Shown here: positions 1 through 11,524 of the stretch, one piece after another
How positions within the stretch are numbered: the first letter of the stretch is position 1
Layout of the letters: each line of letters begins with the position of its first letter
Source: Dama dama
Taxonomy: Eukaryota > Chordata > Mammalia > Artiodactyla > Cervidae
Assembly (NCBI RefSeq): GCF_033118175.1
Contig: NC_083691.1
Location: 13,861,001-13,925,000 of the forward strand
Reading direction: 5' to 3'
Length of the DNA stretch: 64,000 nt
Made by a program: the position numbers and the translations under genes
The notes under the pieces: model-generated
The model's database searches: none
What the model was told of the DNA's origin: nothing
Seen by the model: the letters and a program-made list of their open reading frames with translations, nothing else

Positions 1-404
1 GAGGCCCTCTGAGCCCCCCAGCACCTACTCTGTAGGAGTTACTTGTATTTGTCTCGTGCAAAATGGTTTGCAAAAACTAGTTCATTATGCTTTCTGATTG
101 CAGCTTTCCAGATATCTATATGGACAGAAAAGACAGATTCTCTCCAGTTTCTGAAAGAATGTCTTCACTGAAGCTTCAGCTTTCGAAGCTTTCCATAGTC
201 AGGTACTGGCCAGTTGAGTGGACATAGCTGGAGTTGCCTGTGTCTCCCATACCTATAGCCATGTCTCCCAGTAGAGGGTGGTCCATCTGGCATGGGCAGA
301 GGAGTTGGCGTAGCAGGGGTTGAGATGGAATCAGAACTATCCCTGATTCTCCCTTTATGAGCGGGAAACAACACAGCAGAGTGGGGGAAAGACTGGTTTT
401 GGTG

Positions 405-560
405 ACACAGAGAGACTTGATTTGAACCCCTCTCTTGCCATTTATCTGCTGTGTGACTTTGGACAAGTTCCTTATCCTCTCTGAGTCTGGAGGTCTTCAT
501 CTGTCAAATGGAGATACTAGGACCCAACTCCTGAGATCCCTTTGAGAGTTCAAAGTAATT
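405..560 (+). repeat. MIR SINE fragment
   Basis: The stretch contains the MIR core pattern: a 'gctgtgtgactttggacaag' block, then 'cctctctgag', then a 'catctgtcaaatgg' block. These are in the order and spacing of the mammal-wide tRNA-derived MIR. It is diverged and without target duplications, as expected for its age. Open frames across it are not coding. Confidence 0.6.
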
Positions 561-660
561 TTTTGTAAAAATATGATGACAGCTATGTTAAACCTTATAT
601 ACCGCACACACGTACATTTACACACTCACATGGAGATGGATAGACAGACAGACAGAGGAG

Positions 661-835
661 AAATCCTGAAAAGAAAACACCACTGTGTTAACAGTGGCTA
701 GCTGTGTGTAGGTGGAAACAAAGGGTGAATTTTTTTCCCCTTTCTCTGCTTTTCCGTGTCTTTAAATATTTTTTCCCATGAACATATATTGACTTTATAA
801 TTAGAAAGATAGAAAGAAAACCAAGAAGCATAAAA
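661..835 (+). mobile_element. L1 3' end fragment
   Basis: A T-rich then A-rich stretch ends in a 'cttttataatcagaaa'-like tail (here 'actttataattagaaag'). This resembles the 3' untranslated end of old mammalian L1 elements in sense orientation. It is short and diverged, so the subfamily cannot be named. A short GATA/GACA tract lies just upstream at about 636-655. Confidence 0.4.
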
Positions 836-1438
836 CCGGGGGGGAAAAAGAAATAATATGCATTAAGTACCAGGCATAAGTTGGCACCCAGTAAATGGTA
901 GCTATTTTTACTAATTAGTCATTATGCCTAATAATAATAATTAGGAGTAATGATTTCCTCTGGGACCAGAGGTTGTGAATTAGTCTGTTGGTGGCTAATG
1001 ACTCACAGTGAAGGGGAGTTCTGGGTTCACTTCCAGCCGGGGCCACCCCTCACTCGTCTCCCTGATCTTTCTGCCGACACGCTGGGCTCCTGGGCTCCAC
1101 AAGCCTGCTGATGCTGCGTCCTTCCACCTGAACAGCCGAGCCTCGAGCTCCTGTGCCCAAGCCCAAGGGCAGACGGCAGAGGTGTTCCCCGTGGGACTCT
1201 CCACGGAGGGGCTCATTCCAGGAGAGCAGCAGTGTCTGTGGTAGGACGCTGCCATCCCTCTGTTGATAGCAGGTCGTCTGTCTAGGGAGACAGTAAGAGT
1301 GAGAGGTTCACCTCTGTTTTGTCTGTTTGAATAGCAGAGAAGGTTCTTGGTAAACACATTGCCCAGCATTTAAAACTAACTTGATGCTGCTTGTTGGAAG
1401 ATTATACAAAGTAAAAACGTGCCCCTCTCTCTTCAATT
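836..1438. other. non-repeat stretch, no gene seen
   Basis: No exon, RNA gene or clear mobile element is visible. The 860-930 part has a faint MIR-like 'taccaggcataagttggcacccagtaaatggt' pattern. Reading frames on both strands (for example 995-1369 minus) lack splice context, signal peptide or recognisable motif and are treated as chance. Confidence 0.5.
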
Positions 1439-1650
1439 GGGCTTCCCTGGTGGCTCAGTAGTAAAGAATCCACCTGCCCAATGTGGGAGCCTTGGGTTCG
1501 ATCCCTGGTTGGGAAGATCCCCTGGAGAAGGAAATGGCAACCCACTCTGGTATTCTTGCCTGGAAAATCCCATAGACAGAGGAGTCTGACGGGCTACAGT
1601 CTATGGGGTTGCAAAAGTGTTGGACATGATTTAGTGACTAAACAACAACT
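1439..1650 (+). mobile_element. Bov-tA SINE
   Basis: It starts with the tRNA-derived head (gcttccctggtggctcag). The degenerate A and B box region 'ggttcgatccctggttggg' follows, and then the body 'ggaaatggcaacccactctg'. The BovB-like tail ends at 'agtgactaaacaacaac'. This is the common ruminant Bov-tA structure, about 210 bp and near full length. The 1481-1696 frame runs through it and is not a gene. Confidence 0.95.
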
Positions 1651-2724
1651 GCTCTCTTCAATTATCAGTATAGTGATGAAAATGGTCCAGATTTAACCCA
1701 AATGAGAGTTTAAGACTAAATGATCAAATTCTTCAGGGTCCAGTAGGTTCAACCAGAGAGAAATAAAATTCTGCATTGAGGACAGAAAAAGCAAAATCCC
1801 AAACTACCTGTGTGGCTGTGGGTAGGTCAGTCAACCTCTCTGAACCTGTGTCCTCAGGTATAAAATGAGAGATGGGCACAGTTGCTTCCTGATGTCCCTG
1901 GAAGTGCTCAATTCCACGACATGCTGATTATAAATGCAGTCGGTTCTGAGATGAAGGCGGACTTGGAGGTTTTCTCTGCTCAGCGGGCCAGCTGCCAAAA
2001 TGTGATGTGGGTAAGGCAGGACAGGACAGGAATTCTCTCTGGGGAGGACACTTACTGGTGTGGCCCCCAGAGGTGACACATGATGGCAGGACTTCAGCTA
2101 GAGGCTCCTAGAACAATGGAAACAGCAGATCCTGCTTGAGTCCTTACCATCTTTATTCTGAGACTGAGCTGCTAGGGGTTTAATGCCCACCGTGTGCCAG
2201 GCACCGTGGCAGGTAGTACGGTAATGGGTGTCTCTAATCTTTGGACACCTGCAGGACCAGCCGTGTCTGGTTTCACGGGTGAAGCAGCTGAAGCAGTGGT
2301 TGGCTCCCCTTCCTCACTAATCGTTTTCTGCGCACCTACTGTGTGCTCGGGCCACGGCCTTGGGAACCGAGAGAGCAAGATGACCTCCCCACTCAGGGCT
2401 GGTGGTTTAGGAACAGCTGTGGACAAGTAAATGGTTGATCATAGTCCCATGTGAAAAGGGCTCCACAAGAGGCGGAAGTGGGGTGTTGTAAAGCATGGTG
2501 AAGGGCGAGGGGGGAATGGCATTCCAGGCAGCGGCCACAGCACGTGCAGAGGCCCTCGGCCAGCGGGCGGCAGGTGGACGTGGCCAGTGGTGCTGTCTGC
2601 CTGGAGTTTACCTAGGAACGTGGTGGGACATGGGCGGGAGCAGGACACAGAGCCAGAACGTGAAAGGACTTGACCAGGCCAGAGAGCGAAGGCTCTGACC
2701 TGCAGGCCGAGAGCGGCTGGCCGT
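1651..2724. other. non-repeat stretch with a MIR trace, no gene seen
   Basis: A weak MIR signature ('gtgtggctgtgggtaggtca', then 'tataaaatgagag') lies at about 1808-1875. The rest, including a GC-rich part at 2500-2700, shows no exon with convincing splice sites. Overlapping frames on both strands are typical of GC-rich intronic DNA. Confidence 0.45.
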
Positions 2725-3120
2725 TCACGCATTCCTGCACTCAGCCAGTATTTGCTGAGCGCCAGCTCTGTGCCAGGACCGAGGAGTCATTAGTGAACGA
2801 AGCATCGAAAATCCCCACCTGTGCGCAACTGACGTAGTTTACTGGGGTGAAAGGGCAGGAAGCAGACAATAAACAAAATAAATGAGTACAGTTTCTATTC
2901 TGGTAGATGGTGATGAGTGCTTTGGAGAATGAAGCAAGGAAGGGACTCGGGGCACTGGGGAAGTGCGGGTTAAAGCTGTGAGTAGGGAGGTCGGGAAGGC
3001 CTGTCTGAGGAGGGGCTGTCACCACAAGCACTGGAAGGAAAGGAGGGGGAGAGCCAGGGTAGGGTCTCGGGGGACATGCTCAGATCTGCAACTTAGCTGT
3101 GACACGGAGGGTGTGTCAGC
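2725..3120 (+). repeat. ancient interspersed repeat (L2/MIR-like or similar)
   Basis: The text has the order typical of a widespread old mammalian repeat: 'gtatttgctgagcgccagct', then 'gtgccagg', then 'acaataaacaaaataaat'. Next come 'gatggtgatgagtgctttgg' and 'gggaaggcctgtctgagga'. The family cannot be assigned by eye; the pattern is diverged. Confidence 0.45.
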
Positions 3121-3370
3121 AGGGAAGGTTAGAAGCTAGGAGACTGGCGAAGGGGCTTTTGGAATTCAGGCGACCCGCCGATGAGGTGACAGGTCATGGC
3201 GGCTTGGATTACGGAGCAAGCAGTGGGGATGGGCAGAGTGGGTGGATCAAGGTGATGGGACAAGGCCGGACTACTCAATGTGGGGGCGAGGGACAATGGA
3301 CCTCTCTCTGGCTTCCGACCCAGGCATGGGCCTCTGCATTTGGACAAAGCTGGAGGCTCAGGTGTGGGGT

Positions 3371-3650
3371 GCTGCTGCTGCTGCTAAGTCGCTTCAGTCG
3401 TGTCCGACTCTGTACGACCCCATAGACTGCAGCCCACCAGGCTCCCCCATCCCTGGGATTCTCCAGGCAAGAACACTGGAGTGGATTGCCATTTCCTTCT
3501 CCAATGCAGGAAAGTGAAAAGTGAAAGTGAAGTCGCTCAGTCGTGTCCGACCCTCCACGACCCCATGGACTGCAGCCTACCAGGCTCCCCGTCCATGGGA
3601 TTCTCCAGGCAAGAGTATTGGAGTGGGTTGCCATTGCCTTCTCCGCAGGT
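3371..3650 (-). mobile_element. Bov-tA-type SINE dimer, antisense, with (GCT)n start
   Basis: Two tandem antisense units are visible. Each reads 'gtcgctcagtcgtgtccgac', then 'gaccccatggactgcagcc', then 'attctccaggcaagag', then 'gagtgggttgccat'. They are joined by 'gaaagtgaaaagtgaaagtg'. A short GCT tract (3371-3385) sits at the poly-A-equivalent end. This is the dimeric bovine SINE form; the same element lies in sense at 11243-11524. Confidence 0.92.
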
Positions 3651-3654
3651 TTGG

Positions 3655-4180
3655 GGTAGAAGACCCCAAAAGATGAGCCTCAGTTGTCCACACACACCCA
3701 TGTTCACAGAAGCACTATTCATGAGAGCCAAAAAGTGGAAGTCACCCAGGTATCCACTGACAGATGACTGGATAAGCAACATGTGGTCTATACACACAAT
3801 AGAATATTATTTAACCTTTAAAAGGAGGGAAATTCTGACACAAGCTGTCACACAGAGGAGTCTTGTGAACATTGTGCTGAGTGAAATAAACCAGGTATGA
3901 AAAGACAGATGCTGCCTAATTCCACTTATAAGAGGTCCCTAGAAAAGTCAGGTTCATATAGACAGAAAGCAGAATGGTAGTTGCCAGGAATGAGAGTGGA
4001 GGGGGGTGGGAGATGGGGAGTTAGTATTTAATGGGTACAGAGTTTTAGTTTGGGAAGATGAAAAAGTTCTAGAGATGGACAGTGGTGATGGTTCCATGAT
4101 AATATGAATGTACTTCATGGTACTATATCCATACATTTGTAAATTTTATGAAAATATTAAAAAATATTTTTTAAAGCAGT
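3655..4180 (+). mobile_element. L1 3' untranslated region, sense
   Basis: It contains the standard L1 3' sequence blocks. In order these are 'tattcatgagagccaaaaag', 'gataagcaacatgtggtcta', 'gtgctgagtgaaataaacca', 'gttgccaggaatgagagtgg' and a terminal A-rich 'aaaatattaaaaaatatttt'. It is 5' truncated, with no intact ORF2. Confidence 0.85.
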
Positions 4181-4607
4181 TTGCCCCAAATCCCACAACC
4201 AGCAAGCCCAGCCCCCTTCCAAGGGTCCTCTCATACCCTTACCTCTTATCCTGAGCTCTCTGCCTCTAGCTGTTTCCCATCTCCTAGACTGGCTGGGGTC
4301 ACCAGAGAAAGTTCCTCAAATCTCTGGGCCTGTTTTCCCTCAGGAGAGGAAAAACACAGTGTAGTTGTGAGGATTAGATGAGCTCATACACATCACAGGC
4401 CTGGCAGAGAGAAAATTCTCCTTACATCTCATTACATTTTATTACTGTTCTTATGTCAGCATGCCCTGACTTTGGTAAAACAGCACAGACTGGAATCCAT
4501 GGTCCAGCGCTTGTGAGTTATGTGACCTTGGATCACAAACCACTTAACTTGCCTGAGCCTCAGTGTTCACCTATAAAGAAAGGTGAGAGTTCCTACCGGA
4601 CTGGGAG

Positions 4608-4813
4608 AAAAAGTGAGAGTGTTAGTCACTCAGTCATGTCTGACGCCACGGACTGTAGCCTGTAAGTCTCCTCTGTCCCTGGGATTCTCCAGGTGAGAAT
4701 ACTAGAGTGGCTGGCCAGTCCTTTCTCCAGGGGATCTTCCCAACCCAGGGATTAAATCTGGGTCTCCGGCATTGCAGGTGAATTCTTTACCATCTGAGCC
4801 ACCAAGGAAGCCC
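4608..4813 (-). mobile_element. Bov-tA SINE, antisense
   Basis: Reading antisense, the tail 'agtcactcagtcatgtctga' comes first. The body follows, then 'ccaggggatcttcccaaccc', and the tRNA-like head 'accatctgagccaccaagga' plus 'agccc' closes the element. It is diverged but full length. Confidence 0.92.
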
Positions 4814-6720
4814 AACCAGGGCAACACTCAATCACACCTGGATGCCATAGCCTCTAATAAACAGAGGTTATTACTGTGTGGACCTGAGATGACAGTTAGG
4901 CAAGGGAAAAATGAACAGTGACATGACTTGTAAATTTAACATTTTTTCTTGATTTCCGCACTATTTTGTAGGTAGAAACAGCACCTCCCTTCTGGTAGTC
5001 TAGCTGTTCACAGAATCCTGAAATCACACCTTTGTGTTGGTTTCACTAACACGTCAGTCTCCTGATTTGTCTTACAAAAGAGACCCATTTGACCACGTCT
5101 CAGTAATAGTCATGGGGCCACTGGTCTGGGCCTGGCCCTGAGCTACTGCCACAGAGCCAGCAGTGAGTCAGAGAGGGGCCCCAGCTGCAAAGAGCTGACC
5201 CGGGCTGTAGGAAGGGCCAAGGACATTGTCCCAGCAAATTGCAAGAGCAGTTGGCAAACCTGCATTCTCACCGTCCATGAAAACCCAAGTGCCAGGAAAC
5301 CTTGGATAAATCATTTCCTACCTCCAGAGCTCAGTCTTTTATCTACTTACAAAATGAGGACCTTGAATTGCCAGTCTCTGACTTGAAGCTATTTCCTTTT
5401 GAAATGCCTTGATTCTGTTGCCCCAGTGCTCCCTTTGGGAACAGCGTGTGCAGGATATTCAAGGAAATTGGACCAGAGTCACAGCCTTCTGTGATCAATC
5501 AGACAACCTGGTCTTGGGAGTTTAGTGACTAGCCAGGATGGGCCTGACCCATGGATGCTGGGGCCCCAGCAGCAGGTTGGTGAGGAAGGGGAGAATGTCA
5601 AGAAGAGCCTAGGATGCAGAGATCCTGAGTAAATATGGGAGGCCAAAGCTGCGAGGATTAGAGGCAGAGACTCCTCTGCCGGGGAAGCGCTGAGCTAACT
5701 GGGAGCTGGGCACGGCTTGTGGACCACTTGTGTGTCTCATCTGGGGGAGCCACCTGCTTGGAGGGTCTCAGGGAGTCTGCTTCGTCAGCCCATGTTGCCC
5801 TTCGACCTGCAGGACTGCATCCAGCACATTCCTGATTGCTGTCTGCCTTCTGGTCCTCCCTGTATCTCATGCCATGGCGCCATCTGCTCATTTCACATGG
5901 GACACCACACCTGAGCTTTCTTCTCTCAGGCTGGAATGGAGTCAAAACCAGCAAAACTGTGTTCAGGGCCTGGGCATCTTTGGTATGTGCACCGTCATAG
6001 TGTTACCCAGTCAAATTCTCAGTAACCAACCCAAGTAGGGGGAAGATAAACAGCATGTTATCCTTCAGCCTTGGCCACCATCCATATGCATGGACCCGAG
6101 GAACCCGACCCCCTTGCAGAAGTAGGTGTGACCTTCAGAGGGACCAGAGTCTGAGCACTCAGTACCTCCTGCCCGTCTACCCCCAATCATTTCCCTATAG
6201 GCCAGAGCAGATGCGGCCCCAGGCCTGGAATGGCATAGGACACCGCTCCGGCTGCCCACGCGCAATCCATGTTCTTGAAGAGTCTGATGGGCTTCTGCCA
6301 CTTAAGAAATTGGTCACATTTAGAAATATTCAGCTTCAGTGAACATGTCATGGCTCTGTCTAGGAAAGCGTACTATTATCTCTGGAGCTCGCCCGAAAGA
6401 ATCGGCTTGTTCCTGAAACAGATGTTTTGTAAAACCTACTGTGACAGCCTCATCAGAGCTGGCAATGGGCCAATGCTTGGTTACCGGCCTCACAAGGGCA
6501 CATACCTCCCAGCCGGCTTCCTGTCCATGCCACCCCCTCCCCAACCCCCCTGCCCACCTCACCCCCAGGCACCTAGGCCAGAGGAGAGACTCCCTGTGGC
6601 TCCTCCTTCTGGTTCTTGGGTTCTGAAGCTAAACATTTTACAAGGCTGGGATTATTGTAGACAGAGGCAGCTAGCCAGGTGTGCCCTGGGGAGAAGTGTC
6701 CAAGATAATGACTCAGAATA
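4814..6720. other. non-repeat stretch, no gene seen
   Basis: About 1.9 kb without a recognisable mobile element except faint MIR-like text at about 5225-5400. Frames at 5658-5954 (minus), 5730-6038 and 6269-6880 (plus) are longest. They overlap each other on both strands and have no motif I recognise. An unrecognised exon cannot be excluded. Confidence 0.4.
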
Positions 6721-6857
6721 TATTTCATTTGGTCCAACCACCATTTACCGAGGACCTCCGGTGCACCAGGCACTGTTCTCGTTGCTTTCAGGAACATTAC
6801 TTCACAGTAACTGTTCAAGGTCACCCATTTCAGAGATGAGGAAACTGAGACCTCGTC
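6721..6857 (-). repeat. MIR fragment, antisense
   Basis: 'accatttaccgaggacctcc' with 'caccaggcactgttctc' is followed by 'gagatgaggaaactgagacc'. These are the antisense MIR blocks. The copy directly abuts the MaLR-type LTR that begins at about 6858. Confidence 0.6.
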
Positions 6858-7262
6858 CTGATTTCCTAGGGTTGCTGTAATAAGTTTGTCACCCACTTGG
6901 TGGCTTGAATCAACACAAATGTGCTCTCTCACAGTTCTGGAGGGAAGAAGTCTCAAATCTGAGGATACCAGCAGGTCTGTGCTCTCTCCTGAGGCCCGAG
7001 GGGAGAGTCTTTTCTTGCTCTTTCCAGATCTGAGTGGCGTTTCTTGGTTTGTGACAGTATCACTCCAATCTCTGCCTTTGTCTTCACACAGCAGCATCTT
7101 CTCTGTGTGTCTATGTCAAATGTGCCCCTGCCTTTCTCTTCAAAGGATATCTGCCACTAGACTTACAGCCTACTCTAGATCCAGGATAATCTCAAGATCC
7201 TTAGCTTGATTATAACTGCAAAGACCCTTTTCTAAATAAGGTCACATTGACAGATTCCAGGG
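6858..7262 (-). mobile_element. MaLR (MLT1/MST-type) LTR, antisense
   Basis: The run 'gggttgctgtaataag', 'ggtggcttgaatcaacaca', 'tctcacagttctggaggga', 'tctctgcctttgtcttcaca' and 'ctaaataaggtcacattga' follows the order of an antisense ERVL-MaLR LTR. It is a solitary LTR with no internal part, and old, judging by its divergence. Frames at 6573-7097 and 6886-7209 run through it and are not genes. Confidence 0.8.
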
Positions 7263-7986
7263 GTGTATTGCCACTATTTGGCTCGCTGCAGACCTCTAGC
7301 TATTATCTGGTTGTGTCCCCAAGGCCACTCAGCGAGAAAGGGTTGCTGTGGGGAGTAGACCCTGGCTGGCTGGCTCTGAGGGACCCTCAGTCAGTGTCTC
7401 CCTCCCCAGACACTGTGAGGCAGGTCTCTGGTCTTAAGAAACCTGCAGCTGGGTGGGAAGGAGCTTTGCATGTTGGTTATGAGGGAGTCCCATTGATCCG
7501 GATGACCTTGGGCAAGTTATGTCAACACTCTTGTGTCTCAAAGGGAAAGTGAGCCCTGTGGAAGATGGGCATCATAGTAAGAATAGCAATACTCTCTAAA
7601 GGCTGTGGTGGGGCCAAATGAGAGGGGCCTGAAATCAGCAAGATCCCAGGCACCCTGACTCCCCAGTCTCTGCCCATAACCACCATGCTCCATGCTTCCA
7701 CCCATAGGAACTCCTCAAATATTCTCATCAGAGATCCTCAATGAAAGAAGGACAGTGGGAGGTTTCTGTTTAGGGTCCCAGAAGCCAGGGTGAAGAAGAA
7801 GAGGAAGCCGAAGCTGACTTTAGGGTTTTGAACTTGGCTCGCTGGGAGGATGAAGTTGCCAATAATAACATGGAAACAGCAAGAAGCTGGTTGAGGCAGG
7901 GGATGGGAGATAGGTAGGGAATAAATTCTATTGCACTTAGATGCAAGGGGGACATCTGGGTAGGTCTGACTGGCAGGTGTTAGACT
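7263..7986. other. non-repeat stretch, no gene seen
   Basis: No exon or clear mobile element is seen. A weak MIR-like patch lies at about 7480-7600 (pattern 'gaccttgggcaagttatgtc'). The two short frames here are opposite-strand shadows without motifs. Confidence 0.4.
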
Positions 7987-8002
7987 TAGAAGGTGACTTT
8001 TA

Positions 8003-8303
8003 TTTGGTTTTTGTTTTTATTTTATTTACTTATTTTCTTGGCTGTGCTGGGTCTTCGTTGCTGGACTCAGGCTTTCTCTAGTTGTGGTAAGCGGGGGGCT
8101 ACCCTCTAGATGCGGTGCTTGGGCTTCTCACTGCAGTGACATCTCTTGTTGCAGAGCACAGGCTCTAGGCACGTAGGCTTCAGTGGTTGCGGCGCAAGGA
8201 GTTAGTGGCTCCACAGTGTGTGGGATCATCCCCGACGAGGGATCGAACCAGTGTCCCCTGAATTGGCAGGGGAATTCTTAACCTCTGGACCACAGGGAAG
8301 TCC
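8003..8303 (-). mobile_element. CHR-type SINE, antisense, with 15-bp target duplication
   Basis: Antisense text runs from a T-rich start through 'ggctgtgctgggtcttcgtt', 'ctctagttgtggtaagc' and 'gcttctcactgcagtgac'. It ends with the tRNA-like head 'ggaccacagggaagtcc'. A perfect 15-bp duplication (agaaggtgactttta) flanks it at 7988-8002 and 8304-8318, which fixes the insertion boundaries and shows L1-type target-primed integration. Confidence 0.93.
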
Positions 8304-8318
8304 AGAAGGTGACTTTTA

Positions 8319-9399
8319 AAAGCTACACAGAGCTTAAGAGTGAGGGAAAGAACAGAACATGTTTGCCAAGTTCAAGTGCTGTCAGAGATTAAATCATTTT
8401 GTGGAAAGGGGCAGAGAGCAAACTAGAAAAGAGAGAAGAAAGTCATGTTCACACGCATTGGTTCGTGGTCACAGCACTCCATTTTCCTGCCTGTAAAATG
8501 GGCATGCTGCATTTTCTTCCCAAGCTGTTGCTCGGGTTGCATTAGATCACGATGGGACATCGCTGTGGAGATTGCACACCAAACCGTTAGCAAAGGGCAG
8601 CAGGCAAGGGCCTTAGCCACGTCCCCCGATCCCAAGCACGACAGGAGAGGCACAGGGGCAAGCTTCCTAGCTCTGCGTCATGGCTGGGGAAGTAATAACT
8701 GCTCGTTCACTAAGTTTGAACTGGCTCTGATGGTGGACTCTAAATCTATTCATCATCACCCAAGGAACCGTATGATAAAAACTAGAATTTCTGCAGTCCC
8801 TGGCGAGGGGAGTACTTTTGCCACCGGTTTCTGATTTTTGAAAAAGCAGGCAGAACTCTTCTCTCGTGGACCTCGCGGAGTGCTTCTGCTGTGCCGTCCC
8901 CATGCCTGGGCGCCACCGCCCATGAGTCCTACTCGCCCTCCAGCTCCTGTGTCTGCGGGATGGGGGTCGGTCCAGCATTGTTGCCATGACGACCAAGAAA
9001 GAGGCCAGCCCTGACTTCGGCTCTTAGTTTCAGGGAAACTAAGTAACAGACTCTCTTCTGTTTTCTTTCTTGGCGGGGGTTCCCCACCATGTTCCCGTTG
9101 ACATGGAAACCTTTCCCTCCCACCAGGTGAGGTTGTCAAGTGGGGAGATTAATTTATTTGAACAGGGGCCTGGAGAGACCACTGTGAAAGGGGAAAGTGT
9201 CAGGACGCGATGGTTCTGGCCACTGTGACATGATGAGTACCCTGCTCCTCGGTGAAGGGTGGTGGGTGGGCACCGTGGCCTTCAGACCCCAGTCTGTATG
9301 TGTCCAAGTCGCTGGGATTTTTAAGCTGCCTTGTATACGTGTGGCATTTTATGAGCTTCTTTATATTCGGTTTCCATTTAGTGCTCACTATGACCCTGT
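8319..9399. other. non-repeat stretch, no gene seen
   Basis: Moderately GC-rich and repeat-poor. Minus-strand frames at 8667-8996, 8756-9139 and 8929-9123 and a plus frame at 8445-8834 overlap one another. None shows a known domain or a clean splice border, so they are treated as chance. Confidence 0.4.
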
Positions 9400-9535
9400 G
9401 CATTGATATTATTGTCCCCTTTTGCAAATGAGAAAGCTGATGCTCAGAAAGGTTAAGTACCTTTCCCAAGGTCACCCAGCTGGCAAGTGGCTGTGTTGGA
9501 GCTCAAACCCAGACCTGCTTGCTACGTAATCCCTA
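9400..9535 (-). repeat. MIR fragment, antisense
   Basis: Antisense MIR blocks 'cccttttgcaaatgagaaag', 'gctcagaaaggttaagtacc' and 'caaggtcacccagctggcaa' are clear and in order. This is a good, fairly complete core plus 3' part. Confidence 0.8.
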
Positions 9536-9982
9536 CAACTGTTGCCCCTCTGACACCCCACCTTAACCTTGTACTTGAACTTACATGATCTCTTCGGGGT
9601 CTCTAGAGCCATCAGGGAGACATCATCTAAAAAATGTACCATGATAACTAAACATTTAGTACTTCTGTGAGAAACACCGCTGCAAACTGTCTGGATGCCT
9701 GCTTGGGGAATTAGGCAATGACAAGAGAAATTCAATACCTTAATGGATTTTGACAACAACTTTATGTTGGGGGAATTCAAATTGCATGAAGAAAAAAAAA
9801 GTAGACTTTCTCTCTGGACCTGATTACTAATATGCATGCCTAATTTATTAGCTGCATTTTAAAAAATATAGTTTTGTTAGGACTGAAGTTCTTGGAGGAA
9901 AAAAGGGTTGAGGGTTGGAGGAAGCAAGTTTCATCTTCTTGGAGGAGGTTGGACTTGAGCTGACCTGATGTCCATGATTTTT

Positions 9983-10261
9983 TTTTTTTTTAGTTTATAT
10001 GAATTTTTAAAAGTATTTTATTAATTAATTGATTTGGCTGCATTGTGTCTTAGTTGCAGCACATGGGATCTTCATTGCATCATGTGGATCCCTTGTTGCA
10101 TTGCATGTCCTCTCTAGTTGTAGCAGTGAGTTCAGTAGTTACGGCACATGGGCTTAGTTGTCCCACGGCATGTGGCATCTTAGTTCCAGGATCAGGGATC
10201 GAACCTACATCCCCTGAATTGCAAGGTGGATTCTTAATCACTGGACCACTAGGATAGTCCC
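9983..10261 (-). mobile_element. CHR-type SINE, antisense, with target duplication
   Basis: Antisense CHR blocks 'tttggctgcattgtgtctta', 'gttgcagcacatgggatctt', 'gggatcgaacctacatcccc' and 'caggggatcgaac'-like head text end at 'ggatagtccc'. A near-perfect 14-bp duplication, tgtccatgattttt at 9969-9982 and tgtccctgattttt at 10262-10275, brackets it. Confidence 0.9.
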
Positions 10262-10339
10262 TGTCCCTGATTTTTGAGGGGGGATGTTCACTGAATACGT
10301 GTCAAGTGAATGATAACAATTACCATCGCTTTCTCACTT

Positions 10340-10530
10340 ACTAAGCCCTGGCCGAGATGCTAGCCCCTCATTTTACATCCCCCCATTGAATCTGTCCACA
10401 CCCCTGCAAGCGAGGTTCTACTGTCTGTCTCCATTTTACAGAACAGAAATGGAGGCTGGACAATAGAGCCATTTCCCCAAAGCCATAGGCTTAGTAAGGA
10501 GTGGAACCAGAATGACTATTATTCTTGTTA
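10340..10530 (-). repeat. MIR fragment, antisense
   Basis: 'tactaagccctggccgagat', 'gtctccattttacagaacag' and 'ccccaaagccataggcttag' match the order of an antisense MIR. It is diverged. Confidence 0.6.
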
Positions 10531-11242
10531 TCACAAATTATTGCTGTTGCATTATTGCCCTAAGAGTGACTTCAGAGAACCCGAAGCTGAAAATGACACC
10601 CAGAGTTCACCCTGCCTGTTTTCTTGCCTCCGGGCAAAATTACAGCAAATTCTTCATGTTATTTGTCTAAAAGAATACGGCTCTTGCACAGTCATTTATC
10701 AGCATGTCTTTTTTTTTTTTTTTCTATCACCTATTAGATGTAGAGTACTGGGAATAAACATGGATTCTATTTTTGGCAAACTCAGTCTCAGGGGGAAAAA
10801 AGCCACAGACTTCAATGGCCATCATGTAAGTCCAGAAGATGACACATTTCACAAGACAGCTGCCAGTGAAGTGCTGTGGGGAATCCAGAGGAGAGTATTT
10901 CAGGTAGGAGGGATCAGGGAAGCAAGCTTTGCAGGAGGAGCAGGATTGGGGCCTGGCTGCTGGTGAGCAGGGTTTAGCAGGACACAGGTTCCCGGACTCG
11001 GGGGCCACACATATCTCCACGTGTAACTGAGATCACCCAGGGAGACTCGGCGGGCAGGAAGCAGGTCAAGGACAGAGGCTTAGCGGACCATCTACCTCAA
11101 AGGGTCCTCAGAAGAAGAAAAGCACAGGATGGAAAAACACTTGGGAGAATGCAGGGGCTTAGAACAAGAGTTGCAGAAAGAGAGTGACTGACTGCATTGA
11201 ACACTATGAAGAAACTGAATTAAGGAAAGGTCAGGGGGTTAG
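10531..11242. other. non-repeat stretch, no gene seen
   Basis: A T tract at 10710-10725 may be a SINE remnant. The 10541-10966 frame crosses that tract and carries no motif. The remaining sequence is ordinary intron-like DNA. Confidence 0.4.
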
Positions 11243-11524
11243 GAGGAGAAGGCAATGGCACCCCACTCCAGTACTCTTGCCTGGAAAATCCCATGGATGG
11301 AGGAGCCTGGTAGGCTGCAGTCCATGGGGTCGCAAAGAGTCAGACACGGCTGAGCGACTTCACTTTCACTTTTCACTTTCATGCATTGGAGAAGGAAATG
11401 GCAACCCATTCCAGTGTTCTTGCCTGGAGAATCCCAGGGACGGGGGAGCCTGGTGGGCTGCCGTCTATGGGGTCTCACAGAGTCGGACACAACTGAAGTG
11501 ACTTAGCAGCAGCAGCAGCAGCAG
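11243..11524 (+). mobile_element. Bov-tA-type SINE dimer with (AGC)n tail
   Basis: Two sense units, each 'gaaggcaatggcaccccact ... gtcgcaaagagtcagaca', are joined by 'cactttcacttttcactttc'. They end in an AGC tract of about six units (11505-11524), which is a frequent polymorphic microsatellite in cattle-type genomes. It is the same element as at 3371-3650 but in the opposite direction. Confidence 0.93.

Noticed and set aside
1439..1520. tRNA-like A/B box sequences at SINE heads
   Set aside because: These are the tRNA-derived heads of Bov-tA and CHR SINEs. They lack a complete cloverleaf and are not tRNA genes.
3275..3900. Open frames in the 3.3-3.9 kb region on both strands
   Set aside because: They read through the antisense Bov-tA dimer and an L1 tail. 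The same peptide words recur at other SINE copies.
6269..6880. 203-codon plus-strand frame, the longest of all
   Set aside because: It runs into an antisense MIR, has a low-information Pro-rich middle and no homology I recognise. A chance frame is the best explanation, though it deserves a database search.
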